From the NCBI GenBank assembly GCA_904066235.2, contig CAJFCV020000002.1, positions 434,001-498,000 of the forward strand: 64,000 nucleotides of DNA. The letters are read 5' to 3'. Under the pieces are notes generated by a model. It saw nothing but the letters and a program-made list of their open reading frames with translations, made no database searches and was not told the origin of the DNA. The translations under genes were made by a program, and so were the position numbers. This document shows, piece after piece, positions 33,166 to 45,139 of the stretch. The DNA comes from Bursaphelenchus xylophilus. Its lineage: Eukaryota > Nematoda > Chromadorea > Rhabditida > Aphelenchoididae. Numbering within the stretch: the first letter of the stretch is position 1; each line of letters begins with the position of its first letter.

Positions 33166-34375
33166 TTAGGTTGGACGGAAAGTTCGTACGATATTTTACT
33201 GCTGCTATTTTTTCTTGAGCCGATGTAAAAAGACAAACACAATTATATGGTGTTGGTAGAGGACAGGCATCCTTATCTGACAGTACAACCCTCAGCCATC
33301 TTAAGCGTGTATCAACTGAGAACTTAATTTAGACATTTACCCATCTTTGGCCTACAAGTAGAGATTCTTGGCTGGTTTGTTTAACAAGGCCTAATAGGAA
33401 ACTATTTTAGCACTGCTAAAAAGCTTCCTTTTAAAGCTCCAAATGTGCGTGAAGTAGTCGGGGATTAAATCCAAACATAGCCAGAAAACTTGATTTTATC
33501 GAGACCCACCAAGTTTGAATATAATTACAATAGCCGCTTTGCCGATGCATTCCTATGGGTCTAACTATGATATGCCAAAAATAAAGACACTGCATTACAC
33601 TAAGCTACCCGCCCTTAGCCAATTGTTTTACTGCGTGATACGACAGAACTCAATGATTTGTTTTTCAAAAACTCGCTGGTGAACTATCGGAGCAATTCGT
33701 AAAATTCAAAAAACAGCTCAAAGCAGTTTTCGAGTCCTCCTTTTCTAGGGTGGAAAATAGAGCCTCTATATCGTTCTACTACTTTATGAAGCAATGGGTA
33801 ACCATTGTTAATTGTCAGCAAATCACATGCATTTCTGTAGAGCTATATATTTTTGGCAATTTTGCCTCTTTAAGGCTAACCCGAAGCGTTTATTATCCGG
33901 GACACTCATGAAGCACGTAAAGGGCTACCCAGTTGCCTTACTGGACCAAATTACAGAGACAGACCATAAGCAATACGCGGAATAATAAGAAAAAGTTTTC
34001 ATGAAGGGCCTTTGCTGAAGATTTGGTTGAAAGTGTTGCCATTATTTTATCCGACACACTTTTTTATGATTTCTAATTGTGTTTAATGTAGTCAGAAAGA
34101 CCACTGGATACCGCGTACAAAGTTTCAGAGCTTTATCAAAAGCGATCTGGAAACTAGAGCTTACGTTCTGGACCCCACCCGAAATAGCCGCAAAGCGGAA
34201 AATCTCTTATAATTAAGCTCGTTTCGGCGGAGCTAACGATTGGCACGTAGAGCATAAATCAGCACACTGTACTCTTGTATATGCTAGGTATTTACGGTGG
34301 GCACTCGGTCTTGGCGCGAAAAAAATTAAATTGAAATTTGGGTAAAAAATCGTACGAACTTTCCGTCCAACCTAA
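33166..34375. mobile_element. mariner element, decayed or non-autonomous
   Basis: 1210 bp bounded by TTAGGTTGGACGGAAAGTTC and its inverse (about 28 bp, near perfect), flanked by TA (33164-33165, 34376-34377). TTAGGTTGG is the hallmark start of several mariner lineages, and the length is close to a full mariner (about 1.3 kb). I could not find an intact transposase frame or a clear D..D34D region on either strand, so coding capacity seems lost. Confidence 0.85.
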
Positions 34376-36189
34376 TAAAAAAAACGACAATGACCGCTTG
34401 GGGTAAAATATAGAAACAAAATTTTTGCCAGAAAGCACTTTCAGGAACCCTATTTCTTTCTCAAAAAAACTTCAATTACTTCCACAGTAACTCTTTCAAA
34501 AAAACCCCACACCTGTAACTTTAAAATATATATTTTTCACAATGACAAAAGACGTATTCGAACCCGGTTTCAAACTTTACAAAGCGCTTCTTTGATACAC
34601 TCCCACCTCATGGAGGTTATCCAAGGTGAACAATATAAAAAAATATTAAAAAGTTCACGTCTCAGCGATCCGAATATACCCTATTCAGAATTGAATCTAA
34701 ATCTGTTCGGGTGTTATATATGTTGACTGGAGGTCAAGGTTTGTCTATGAGTTTTGGGGAAAGCTAAAACGTCAGAGAAAGAGGGACTTCCTGTAAACAA
34801 AATTGCCTATGCTAAGTATTTCAGGGCTACAAAGGAAAGATGTAACTGGTAAAACCGAGATGACTTGTGCTTGTTTAAGCCGAAAAGGAAAATGATTTCT
34901 TCTAGATATTTAGTCCATAATGCATTTCTTAAAACTCCTAGCTCGCAATTGTCAGGCTTCGGGAGAGTCACCGTACTGTCAGAGATACTACATATTTACT
35001 AAAATTCTTTGAAAGAACGGAGTATAAACAGAGTCGGCCAGATAAAAAAATCGGTTTAAACTCGATACAAAGACCGTCTAACCCCATATAAAAGACCATG
35101 ATAAAAAAAGTGATTATAGAAAAAACCTTCTTGGCCAAATTGATGAAGACCTTAGGGGAAGTTTTTCAACTTTCTGTGAAGTCTCTCTACGTTAAATCGG
35201 AGTACCGAATTTGGACCTCAAGAGTCTTAAATACTATACTATAAATCATGTCTCCTTCCTCTGAAAATCTTGGCGGGAATATCGCCAAAGTTTGAGTGTC
35301 GTTTTGAACACTTCCTCTGCAGTAGAAAAATTACAAAAATCATGCTTTTTTGAACTCCAAAACTCCCACTTCAAAGATTTCCGAAGCTGCCCTCCTCAAT
35401 TCCCCAAATCCTTCCAGAAACTCTCCCTTTCAAGCTATTTCATTTATCCTACAATAAGAAAACAATCGCTCGAAACAACAAGGAACGGAAAGGTCAGCCC
35501 TCCGGCGAAAATGAAACTAAGCAAATTAAGAGGCTTTGCCGAAACTCTCACCCTATTCGAAGACAAAAATCACAGAGACCGGTCGCGCGCAAACAACCAA
35601 AGATGGTTTCGAATGCGTGTAATTAACTGCCTCAGGGAGCGAAAGAACAGTTCGAAACATATTCGGCTCCGACGCGTCTTCGGATAAGTTTTGATTTCAC
35701 CAAGAGATCGTGCTGATTTTAGAGACCAGAGAAGACTAGAGAGAGGGTAAAAGTTGAGGGGAAGTCAGAGAAAAAAGCGATTACCTAAGGCTCTAATTAT
35801 TATACAAGTTCGAAACAGACAAAAAAAGGTTCCAAGACCGGTAAAAGAGATCGCAAAAAACAACCCGAACGGTTTTTTTGGGGATTTGCGGGATGGTAAT
35901 TTTGGGATTTACAGGGTCTGTAAGGGAAAGTTGGTGAAATGAAAGTTGAACGGAGAATTTGAGGTGGTAAAATTAGTTTGGATAAATAAATTGGGAGAGA
36001 ATTGAACTCACAGTGGAACCTAGGTAGAAGATTCCAGAGCCCAAAAATATGCTATATGCAGTATAATTGAGTGTTCTATTGAGAGTAACTTCGCCGTGGA
36101 AATGCTCAAAATTTGACCCTGAAATTTCACTCAAGACGGTCATTCCTATAAGGGATTTTTACGAGAAAATATTTTTTCTTTCGAAATTG
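34376..36189. other. 1.8-kb intergenic stretch, nothing supported
   Basis: A 131-codon open frame (35292-35687, +) has no recognisable domain and no splice context; I do not call it. Confidence 0.35.
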
Positions 36190-36360
36190 ACAAGGGCCCA
36201 GCCAAAAACGATTTTCTCTCTGACCGCTCTCCGTATTTTGCATAGTCTATCAGCGGCAGGGATAGGTAAAAATCTCGGCTATGTTTGTCAATTGCAGGCT
36301 AAAATTTCCAGGCTTTGGTGTGTGACCATTGAGCAACACATGGAAAAAATTTAATGAAAA
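36190..36360. repeat. family B-like degenerate copy
   Basis: TTCTCTCTGACCGCTCTCCG..AAATCTCGGCTATG..GGCTAAAATTTCCAGG.. to ACGTTACACTTGTA follows the right half of element B. Confidence 0.6.
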
Positions 36361-38089
36361 TATGAACGTTACACTTGTAACAGCTCAATAAATTGTACAG
36401 CCCTTGTATGGAAGCAAAAAGTTGCATATTAAATACTATACAAACAAAATGTTTATCAACCTATAGTTTCGTATTTTACCCTACCAACTTTCAGCCTTCA
36501 AAAAATAACAGTAAACCCCTTCTTCACCTGCCCTCCTCATGTCTCTTTTTCAAGATCAACTACGTCGTCAAACCCTCTCCATGACATATATTCCGCCTCG
36601 GTCATAACAAAGCAATTGTCTGTTAAAACTGTCGCTGACATAACCTACAAAACTGCAAATAAACTACGTATCCCCCCAGCTGGATCTCTTTTGTGCAAAA
36701 AAACGGTGATGATGCGAACAACAGGAGGACTATAATGTGATGGTTAATTCGAATATCAGGAAAATTGATAATGTATAAATGCATAAAAAAAGGCTACTGT
36801 AGACTTTGGAGGGCTAGAAATTAGGTCGGGGAAGGAAAAAAGGTCCAGCAGGTCAAGAAAAGGTCACGGCAATGGGTGGCGGCAAGTTCAATGAGAAATT
36901 TGCGACAGAATTTGAAGATGAAAACTTAAAAAGTAGTCCAAAATATATGCCCATAAATTTTATTCTTTTGCTTTTTCACGAAATTGTGAGCTTTTCAAAC
37001 TGCAAATTATAGAGTAAAAATCCGGAATTTGGTCTTATTTTGATCTATAAATCCCGAGGATTTCTGAGAAAATCGAAGTTAAAATGTTTGCAAATTTCAT
37101 ACAGATTTCTACCTTTTATCATCTCGGCGATCTTCTGATAATCACTAAACATGCCTATAAAGTCATCATTGCGATACCGTATCCCAATGGACCTCTAAAT
37201 CAGAGATCATAAACATATATTTGATACTGTGGCCTACTGAGAGCAAAGTAAAAAATCCTTTTTTTAACAGCACCGTATACTAAGACTGATAAGAACATAA
37301 AGAACAAAAAGTATCTCCCTTCATCAAAACATTCCTCTAAATCATCATCATCTACCGTAACCTCTCTCTTCAAATCAAAGATCCGATCCGGGGCCCACCT
37401 CTCTCCAGCCCATTAAAATGTCCATAATGAGCTCTGCCTTCCATGCTGACCTCTTTTTAAAGATCATTCTTGGCTCAACCAAGACACAGCGCCCGCCGCA
37501 TTTCTCCCGTACCTGTGGAGCCGCGGAAATACGTGCGGTTCGTAACGAAATGCCGTATGCAAAGCGGAATGCCGGAGATCCCCGGTGATCTTTTACAGAG
37601 AGCCATTCGTCGGCAACGTATCTTCAATGGTTGCGGCGGCGTTTCCATCGTATCGGTGAATAAAGGAAGGCATGGCGGTTTCGGAGAAATGGCATTGGGA
37701 AGAAGATACGGATGGTCGAAGATCGGGTCGAGAACTGGGTTAAGCAACCATAAGCTGGTTTCGACCAAAACATGGGGGAATACAACGAGAATAGAGGCTG
37801 AAAAAGTTGTTTGTTGACCGAAAATGCTGTTAGTCATAGTGTAGCTAACAGGCCGTAGAACAGTAATTCCAGAGAGAATCTCATCAAATTTTAGTGTCAT
37901 TGGGTGTAAAGAACAGTTTTTTTGACTTTTAGTGATCTCTGAAGAGGCGTTTGTTCGGCCAATGAACGAAAAGAATACGGTAGTTTTACAAAATTATTGG
38001 CAAAAGAAGCTCTGTAAATGCTAATCGGAGATGTTTGAAATTTTTGACAAAGGAAGGTTAAAGCTCTAACACAAGCAAGGGTCCTTGAT
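36361..38089. other. 1.7-kb intergenic stretch with two overlapping open frames
   Basis: Around 37470-37900 both strands are open for over 110 codons and base composition is less AT-rich than the surroundings. Neither translation shows a recognisable motif, signal peptide or flanking exon. It might be an exon of an unrecognised gene. Confidence 0.3.
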
Positions 38090-38360
38090 CGTTCCCCAAA
38101 TTTTGCATGTTTCTAAGAGGATGACTATTGATCGCTGGAAATATTGGTAAGCGCAGATTACTAAACAGCTATCTTTTTGTAAGAGATTACGGAAAATGAG
38201 GAAAGTCGGGCGGCCGATTTTGTCAGCAGACCTTTGAATTGTGCTCGAAAAAAAGTGATTTCTTGGCCAAAGTTTGTCCAGCTTCTGTGTTCAAAACCTT
38301 GAGCTTTTCAAGTCGAATTTTTGCGAAAAAGTCTTGTTCAGTTTTTACGTGCTTATTTCG
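38090..38360. repeat. faint family B-like relic
   Basis: AGAGATTACGGAAAATGAGG and AAAGTCGGGCGGCCGATTTT parallel the fragment at 31020-31140. Low similarity. Confidence 0.3.
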
Positions 38361-38471
38361 GAAATTTCTTCAAACTTTGGTAAATACATCAATGGCAAAA
38401 AGAAGTCTTAATTTGTGCCCCGTCTCATGGTAACCTTAGAATTGAAATTTCCATGTTCCATAAGAAAACCA

Positions 38472-38748
38472 CAGTGAAGGACCTGATCCATTGGCAAAAA
38501 TGTATCATTTCTCATCCGGAAAGTATCAAAAAATGTAGCAAAATGCCTCCCTCTCCGAGTGAAAAAACTTTGTTTTGATGGGCGCGTCCAAAAAGAGTTT
38601 TGAATTTCCCTCACAAAAAGAGCAGGCGCGCTTTTGAAACCGGAGTTTTTTTTACTTGGAGAGGGAGGTATTTTGCCATATTTTTTGAAGCTTCTTGGAT
38701 GCAAAGTGGTACGGTTTTTGCCACTGGGCGTCCCCCAGGTCCCCTCTG
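38472..38748. mobile_element. MITE family A copy 19
   Basis: Full-length with enlarged centre (AAAAAGAGTTTTGAATTTCC) and a duplicated tip (CACTGGGCGTCCCCCAGG). Confidence 0.85.
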
Positions 38749-39260
38749 TATCTTTTTTTTTAGTTAAAACATAACAAAATAGAACGTTCAGTTATGGTAT
38801 TTAAATTTGATTTTCCCAGGCATGCAATAACTCCCTACTAACAATAAATCAACCTTACTGCTACATTGTCAAACACAACAAACATTCTGAATGTCCTCCT
38901 CAAAACCTCTCTAAATCCCCTTCCCATTCCAAGATTGCACACCGATGACGCCATTAAAGCCAAGCCGAATCGCAACGCCGTTTCCAGACACATTTAAATC
39001 CTCAGGAATATTTGATGGAATCTCATATGCCGAAATTAATTGGAAAAATAAAACAAGCGATCGCATAACCGGCCCCGCTCCATTCCACCTCATTTATTAC
39101 AGCGGCACCGGTTTCTACATCATAAAAAAGTTAAATTCGACCGCGAGGACGTTGTGTAATAACGGATCAGAAATGCGGAGAGAGAAGAGACGGTATTGAA
39201 TTTGACAGGGAGTTGAATTTCAAGGGGCCTTAGTGCCTCTGATATGGTGATTTGTAGGTA
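38749..39260. other. intergenic, candidate short frame only
   Basis: A minus-strand frame ending at 38911 (from 39093) reads MRSLVLFFQLISAYEIPS internally, like a signal peptide, but is short and unsupported. The opposite strand is also open. Confidence 0.3.
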
Positions 39261-39522
39261 CAGTAGGAGACCTGATTCGGTGGCAAAAAACGTACCATTT
39301 TGCATCCGGAAAGTATCAAAAATGTGGCAAAATGCGGAAAGTATCAAAAATGTGACAAAATGCCTCTAAAAAACTCCGATTTCAAAAACGCGCCCGATCT
39401 TTTTGTGAGGAAGGCTTCAAACGAAGTTTGTTCACTTGGAGAGGGAAGTATTTTGCCAGATTTTTGTTACTTCCCGGATGCAAAATGGTACGTTTTTTGC
39501 CACTGGATCAGGTCCCCCACTG
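39261..39522. mobile_element. MITE family A copy 20
   Basis: TA-flanked. The left arm contains a tandem duplication of about 29 bp (GGAAAGTATCAAAAATGTGG twice). Confidence 0.85.
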
Positions 39523-40578
39523 TACTGCAAGTAAAAGTTTGTGTATGAGAGGCTACTAAATACTTTCTGACATAAAAAATTTTTTGGTCTCTTGCGGAAA
39601 CAGTCGGGATTTTAGAGAAAATCTTTGCAAAAATTCGGATTTCTTCACACTCTTTCTTTATTTTCCTTTTTCGCGCGAAAAAAGATGCTCAATAAGATGC
39701 ATCTCGGCATAGCCTACAAATTGTGGACTTATAATTTTAATAGTTTATTTGTAGGCTATTTTGAGCAGGTACAAGATATTTGAGGTTAATCAGAGTGTGC
39801 ATTGAGCAATTTTTTGTGACCCTGAAAATCAGGCAAAAAAGTCGCATTTTCCTTCTGTAAAAGTCGATTTCGCAATCGCGATGATTAGCGAATAATACAA
39901 GAGCCATAAAAATATAGCAGCTGCATTTTTCCTAATTCCGTGCCCGCACATTTTATTGTTAACCTTTCCGAACCCCTAAAATACCCTCAGAAATGCACCC
40001 AAAATACCCATAACCCACCAAAAACACCTCAGGAGTTGCAATTAAACGCTTTACGACATCAAACCCCTTACCGAACCGGAGAATCTAATCAAAGTCGAGG
40101 TGAAAGTAACCTTTACATTACTCCTTTCCCCCCACCGTGATGACGCTTTGGGGGAGTGTTGCGCAACAAAAGGAGAAAAGAAATTTATTCGCCGCAACGA
40201 AGAAATCGGATTTGATTGGATTTATTTGAATCAAATGGGATTAGATGGACGCTCCAATGGAAGCTTTGCAAATATACTGGAAGTTATACTTTCGATGTGG
40301 ATCCTCTGAGCTTGGTATTTCACGTGCTAGTTGAGAAATTGAGCTGGATTTTTGGGGGCTTGGAACGAAGGGTGGAGTGGTACCAAGGTCGGCGGGGGAT
40401 TTGAGGATAAAGCTGTTTTTTATAAATGTGAATTGTGGATAAAGATCAGTCTCAGCGATGAAGAAAGAATCAAGGAGATCAAGAGAAATGACGATTATAG
40501 GAGTTACAAGAAAAGCCGGGGAACTCTCTCATCCGAAAAAAATGTATACATATATGTACGTATTATGTATGTATACTA
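39523..40578. other. 1-kb intergenic stretch, nothing supported
   Basis: Contains only faint repeat-like words and a short TATGTA-type simple stretch near 40540-40577. Confidence 0.35.
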
Positions 40579-40821
40579 CAGCGGACATAATCCAATGGCA
40601 AAAAACTAACCATTTTGCATCAGGGAAGCGTCAAAAATGTGGCAAAATGCTTCCTTCTCCACGTGAAAAAACTTCGTTTTGAAGGGCTCCTCACAAAAAG
40701 AGCGGGCGCGCTTTTGAAATGGGAGTTTTTTCACTTGGAGAGGGAGGCATTTTGCCACATTTTTTGATACTTCCCTGATACTAAATGGCGCTTTTTTCCC
40801 ACTGGAGCAGGTCCGTCACTG
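40579..40821. mobile_element. MITE family A copy 21
   Basis: TA-flanked. The right terminal region is altered (ACTAAATGGCGCTTTTTTCC), a variant shared with the remnant at 41000-41093. Confidence 0.85.
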
Positions 40822-40868
40822 TAGAATGATAGTGGCATAAAACGCTTCTATCTCGTTGCCTCTCTTAC

Positions 40869-40987
40869 CTGTGGGACATAAAACAGCTTTCCACACTCGG
40901 GTTTTGCAAGTTTTCCTCCCCAAAGAGGCCATAATTCACCGAGAATTCGGAATAGGGACGACTTTCCACACCCATTTGGTCCACAAA
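40869..40987 (-). pseudogene. orphan exon of an ABCD-type (peroxisomal) ABC half-transporter
   Basis: The minus strand reads [20 protein letters not shown], then [18 protein letters not shown], which is the Walker A region of subfamily D ABC transporters (fatty-acyl-CoA import into peroxisomes). It is bounded by an acceptor (GTCTTAG) and a donor (CAG|GTAAGAG), so it is a well-formed exon of 119 nt. No neighbouring exons (transmembrane part, signature motif, Walker B) are visible within several kb on either side. Family A copies lie on both sides. It is either a duplicated fragment or the last survivor of a decayed gene. Confidence 0.7.
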
Positions 40988-40999
40988 CTAAGACATTTC

Positions 41000-41093
41000 A
41001 AAAAATGTATCAAAAAATGCATTTTGATACATTTTTTGATACCTCCCGGATGCTAAATGGCGCTTTTTTCCCACGTGATCAGGGGGGTCACTG
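41000..41093. mobile_element. MITE family A, right-half remnant
   Basis: Begins with a small palindrome (AATGTATCAAAAAATGCATT) and ends AGGGGGGTCACTG. The left arm is absent and no TA follows. Confidence 0.7.
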
Positions 41094-41376
41094 TGCAATT
41101 TTTTTTGATGATAAAATCTATATATTTTAATAGCTTTTTTTCGGGGTTTTGGCTCTGATATTGCAGACAGCGAAAGCAGTTATCAATTGCAAGATGATAA
41201 AGTTGCAAAACCGTCTTCGGCCTGGCCAAGCCTCTTTCTTTTGCTTAATCATGCACAAAGAAGGTCATCCAATTTTCGACAGCTAAAAGTGTGAGCTAAA
41301 ACGTTCAGAGCATGAGTTGAAGATGGCTTTAATCACACTAAAAATGTTTCAAACTCTCAATATCTTTGTTTATAAG

Positions 41377-41809
41377 CAGAGATTGCCACGGCTCCGGAGC
41401 CGGCTCTTGGCTCCGGCTCTGAGCGGCTGAAATTTTGGCCGCGGCTCCGGCTCCCGAGCCCAATTTCGGAGCCAGACTTCTCAGCGTTCAGAAAAGTAAA
41501 AATTTCATGATCTTGTTATACCAAATTGCTTGAAAAATACTTGGGAAGATGTGTCACATACGAATTGGCAGCAAAAACGTTGGGTGTATGATCTCTGGCA
41601 CTAATAACTTTTATTTTTGGAAAAATATTTTTAAAAAAATTTTTGCATGGGAGCCGGGATTCGGAGCCGGAGACCTTTTTAAATTTTTCATGGGAGCCGG
41701 GAACCGGAGCCAGAGCTGCAAATTTGGTCTCGGCTCCGGCTCTTAGCTCCCAGACTCCGGCTCTGGGAGCTAAGAGCCGGAGCTGAAATTTTGACCGTGG
41801 CAATCTCTG
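41377..41809. mobile_element. hAT-type MITE with GAGCCG-rich interior
   Basis: The ends CAGAGATTGCCACGG and its perfect inverse are flanked by the perfect 8-bp direct repeat TTTATAAG (41369-41376, 41810-41817). An 8-bp duplication and CAGRG-like ends are typical of hAT transposons. The sub-terminal parts consist of many GGCTCCGGAGCCGG / GGGAGCCGG words that can pair with each other. Non-autonomous. Confidence 0.9.
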
Positions 41810-41817
41810 TTTATAAG

Positions 41818-42545
41818 AAAGGTTGTACAAAATTGTTGACTTAATCAAGGTCTTTATAATCGATCAGCTTGAAAATAGCAGCGGACTCATTCTGGCTCCT
41901 TGCAATGCCCACAGCTCTTGGCGCAAAACTCCGCACGCTGCCGCAGCGAGTAGTACGTGCTTTCGCAAAATCCGCGCTGAGCGTACATCGGGCATCTGGA
42001 AACAAAGAAAATGCAATTTCCGTTGAACGCTTCAACTTTTTTCTTTTCATAAAATTAAATTTTGAATGTTTGAGAAGTCAAAAAAAAAACTCACAACTTC
42101 AACTTGTCCTTGCATATTGGTGGTCGAGTTGTTGTTTGGATAGTTTGAAGAATTACAAAGTTCAAGAGGAAAATAGAGAAATTATTGAAAAAAAAATTCA
42201 TTGAAAATTCATGTGCAGGATGAGGCTTCTGTCGGCTGAGAGGGGATTCAAAAGTTCCTATTTGAACAGCTGGATGTTATAACAAAGTTCTTGACGTTCG
42301 CTGAGTTTTTTGCGCTTGATTTTTGTGAGTTTTAGGGATGAACAAAATTCTAGAGTCATCTGGACAAGCAAGGTGTAAGTTGACGTTCAAAAAATGCCTC
42401 AATTTGTTTTTTATAAATTCATAATACGTTTATTAAACATTTTGCAATGCAAATTTGTCGAAAAGTTAATAATATAAATAATATCAAGAGATCAATCTAT
42501 ATATTTAATAGTTACCTGTATTCAATATTACAGTCTCAGTTATCA
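41818..42545. other. 3' flank of the secreted protein gene, nothing else seen
   Basis: AT-rich DNA without recognisable exons or repeats. Confidence 0.35.
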
Positions 42546-43571
42546 CTATAACAGCCTAAGATAATAAATAATCATCACTGATGATAGAGCCACAACACTT
42601 GGCCGGCTTAGGCTAGCCGAGTCCGTAAATGGACTTGAAGATGGCCTGCGGGGGTTGGTCGGTCGACCGGCGATTCCACCATGAGTCGAGGCTATTTTAT
42701 GCCTTGAATGGAAGTCCTGAGGGGTCGGCGGAACCGTGGAACCGGAGCGTTGAAGGCCGGAGGCTTGAACTCGAGGACCTTGCCGCAGGGTTTGCGGGGA
42801 CTGCAATTTTAGTCATCATAATTTTTAACAAGAGAAAATTCTTTTTTCAAGATGGTAATCGCACCTTTACAATGTTTTCGTAGTTCTGTGTGACTTGTTT
42901 TTGATCCACGCTTTGATAATGCACCAACTTGATGCCACCTTTGGTTCCCGTGGCGAAACGAAGCCGGCTTCGTTCTTGCAACTGCTCCACACGCGATAGG
43001 CTAAAATGATTCGTGAAAATTCCGCAAAACATGTGTTTAATGAGCAAAAGATCCACTCGCTTACCTCCTTCGAAGAGACTCCTTACACCAGCATATCCTG
43101 AGATTAGGATCCTCTTTTGCTGGCTGGCAAGTATTACTGTCCTTCAGTCGCTCTGCTAGCACTAGATATCTCAATTCGGCCTCATCCGTTATGCAGGTCG
43201 ATGTTGGCTCAGCGTTTTCGTCTGAAAGATGTAATATTATGTAAAAATGGTCACTATGAACTGTATTTATTGCTGATTTGAGATCGCAACTTACCCTCAT
43301 TAACACTCCTCTTTGAAAAACAAAAAACTTCACGCCCCGACGATCTGGACGTCCGTTTCCTCGCCGTACACGTCTCCAGATCGCAGTAATCGCAGGGAAA
43401 CGAGTCCGATTCGAAATTCAAATTCGCCGCAGCTGTTCGCAATGATGTGTTCCGTGAACGGGCCCCGGTCACAGTACCCATGACCAGGTCGTTTTGCAGA
43501 CCAATGCTGCGCAGGGGAAACAAGAGGATCGCGGTGAGTAAGCACGCCTGTACCCATATTCGGATGATCAT
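42546..43571 (-). CDS. secreted, possibly GPI-anchored cysteine-containing protein
   Basis: Four minus-strand exons, 43571..43295, 43221..43065, 43000..42865 and 42800..42546, give 274 residues. The N-terminus (MIIRIWVQACLLTAILLFPL) is a signal peptide. The mature part has a cysteine pattern CDYCDLETC.., VFCF, STCIT, NTCQP, ICWCKE. This recalls small Ly6/three-finger or receptor ectodomains, but I cannot assign a family. A charged stretch and a Ser/Pro/Arg-rich segment follow, then a hydrophobic C-terminus (VVALSSVMIIYYLRLL) that could be a GPI-attachment signal. An acceptor GCTTTCAG ends 2 nt before this ATG, supporting both the start choice and trans-splicing. The other in-frame ATGs upstream are then excluded. 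Confidence 0.72.
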
Positions 43572-43576
43572 CTCTG

Positions 43577-43939
43577 AAAGCGAAGACATCATAGAGCGGG
43601 CCGTACTCGAGCGAAAACTGGCTAGTCAAGTCTCAGTCAAGCTCTTTGAGGGTCGTTTAATTGAATAATGTTCGGAAAAAACGACGCTCCTCCTTTTGCT
43701 AAACGCCGCCATGAAGGAATTTACCATAACTTCCTCTTCATCCTTCAAGTAGTCGACTTGAAGTGGGGACATCCCCTTTGAAGAATTTCAATACTTCGAA
43801 CAGATAAAAACAAAAAACAGAAGCCGCGACAAACGCGTTTGAAGATTCGTCCGAGACCACATTGTCTCGACGGTTATCAAGAGTTCAAGCGCTGGGAATT
43901 AGACGTCACAACGGGACAAAATCTCGGTCATTGCAAGAA
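43577..43939. other. 5' flank of the secreted protein gene
   Basis: Presumed promoter region. No recognisable element. It ends at element I2. Confidence 0.35.
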
Positions 43940-44569
43940 CGGAGTTGGACGAATGGGGAAACCGAAAAATAATATTTTTCTTCAATACAAATATCGAAAT
44001 TAGGATAATCGAGGGTGCTGATTTCGAAAATGACATTCGTTTGTTTGATTGTTACTTGTTCCTTAAGTAGTACTGTAAAGTAGTAAATTCGGATTTTTTT
44101 TCAAAAATACTCGATTTAGGGGTTTTCGAGGGTGCTGATTTCAAAAATAATGTTACTTTTTTCTGAACTTTACTTGTTTTCCTTAAGTAGTAGTGTAAAA
44201 AAATAACTTCTTGAAAATTTCCAAAAATACTGAATTCAGGGGGTTTCGAGGGTGCTGGTTTCGAAAGTAATGTTAACTTTTCCTTTAGTACTAAACAGTA
44301 CTATCTGATACTATATTTACCGAGGTCTAAATTTGGCCTTTAGGTGTTACAACTTGGCCTTTAGGTGCTACAACTTTGTTAGTAATGTTGTCATGGTGGT
44401 TAGTCCTCCTATTTTCACCTCGTACTACATGGATGTACTAAATAGCACCAAGTCTTAAAACGTGGCTATGAAGGGTACTACGCACCCTCGATTATTCTAA
44501 TTTCGATATTTGCATCGAAGAAAAAGAATATTTTTTGGTTTCCCCAAAGGAACTGGTCGTCCCAGTTGC
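43940..44569. mobile_element. Element I2 (MULE-like, second copy)
   Basis: 630 bp relative of I1. The ends CGGAGTTGGACGAATGGGG and CCAGTTGC lie within the 9-bp near-repeat TTGCAAGAA / TTGCAAAAA (43931-43939, 44570-44578). The interior GGGGTTTTCGAGGGTGCTGA block is partly triplicated. Confidence 0.8.
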
Positions 44570-44578
44570 TTGCAAAAA

Positions 44579-45139
44579 ATACTACAAAATAAACCGAAAT
44601 AAAACGAAAAAGTGGAACACCAAATATTATATTTTCCGTATAAAACTATAAATTGCATAACACAGAAGCCGAGTACAATCAAAGCTCCCTCTATTCACTC
44701 AATTTAATTTCATCTTACTTTTTCTGCGTGGGAAAAGCATGACAACAAAAACATCATATATTATACATTCATGATAGACTCCAGAACAGCATAAACTAAG
44801 CAGGGCAAAACAGTCTTTTACCTCGGTTTATTCTATTTTTTTTGAGGGGAAATTGAGTTAATTCTCAATGTCCACCCACTTGTATGCCCTCAACGGACGA
44901 GGACAGGATGTGATTTGGCCTGACGGCTTTATCACATTTCCTTGAGTGCGCAAAAAAAGAATGCACTCAAGTGCATAAGGTCATAATGGAATGGAAATGA
45001 GAACGTCGGATTTTTCTATGGATGTCATAAAGGGGAGGCCCTATTTTTAGTCTGTTTTATAAAAGCAGTCCAGTTGACCGTGGGCGCTCCCTATTACGCT
45101 ATAATTCAGGTAATAAAAGGGATGTTTTTTTTATACTAA
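44579..45139. other. intergenic, nothing seen
   Basis: AT-rich, no supported feature. Confidence 0.35.

Noticed and set aside
35292..35687. 131-codon plus-strand frame
   Set aside because: No family resemblance and no splice or promoter context.
37470..37900. Overlapping open frames on both strands, 115 and 141 codons
   Set aside because: No recognisable motif, no flanking exons, no signal peptide; compositional openness cannot be excluded.
38911..39093. Possible small secreted protein on the minus strand
   Set aside because: Only 60 codons and the opposite strand is equally open; no cysteine pattern or processing sites.
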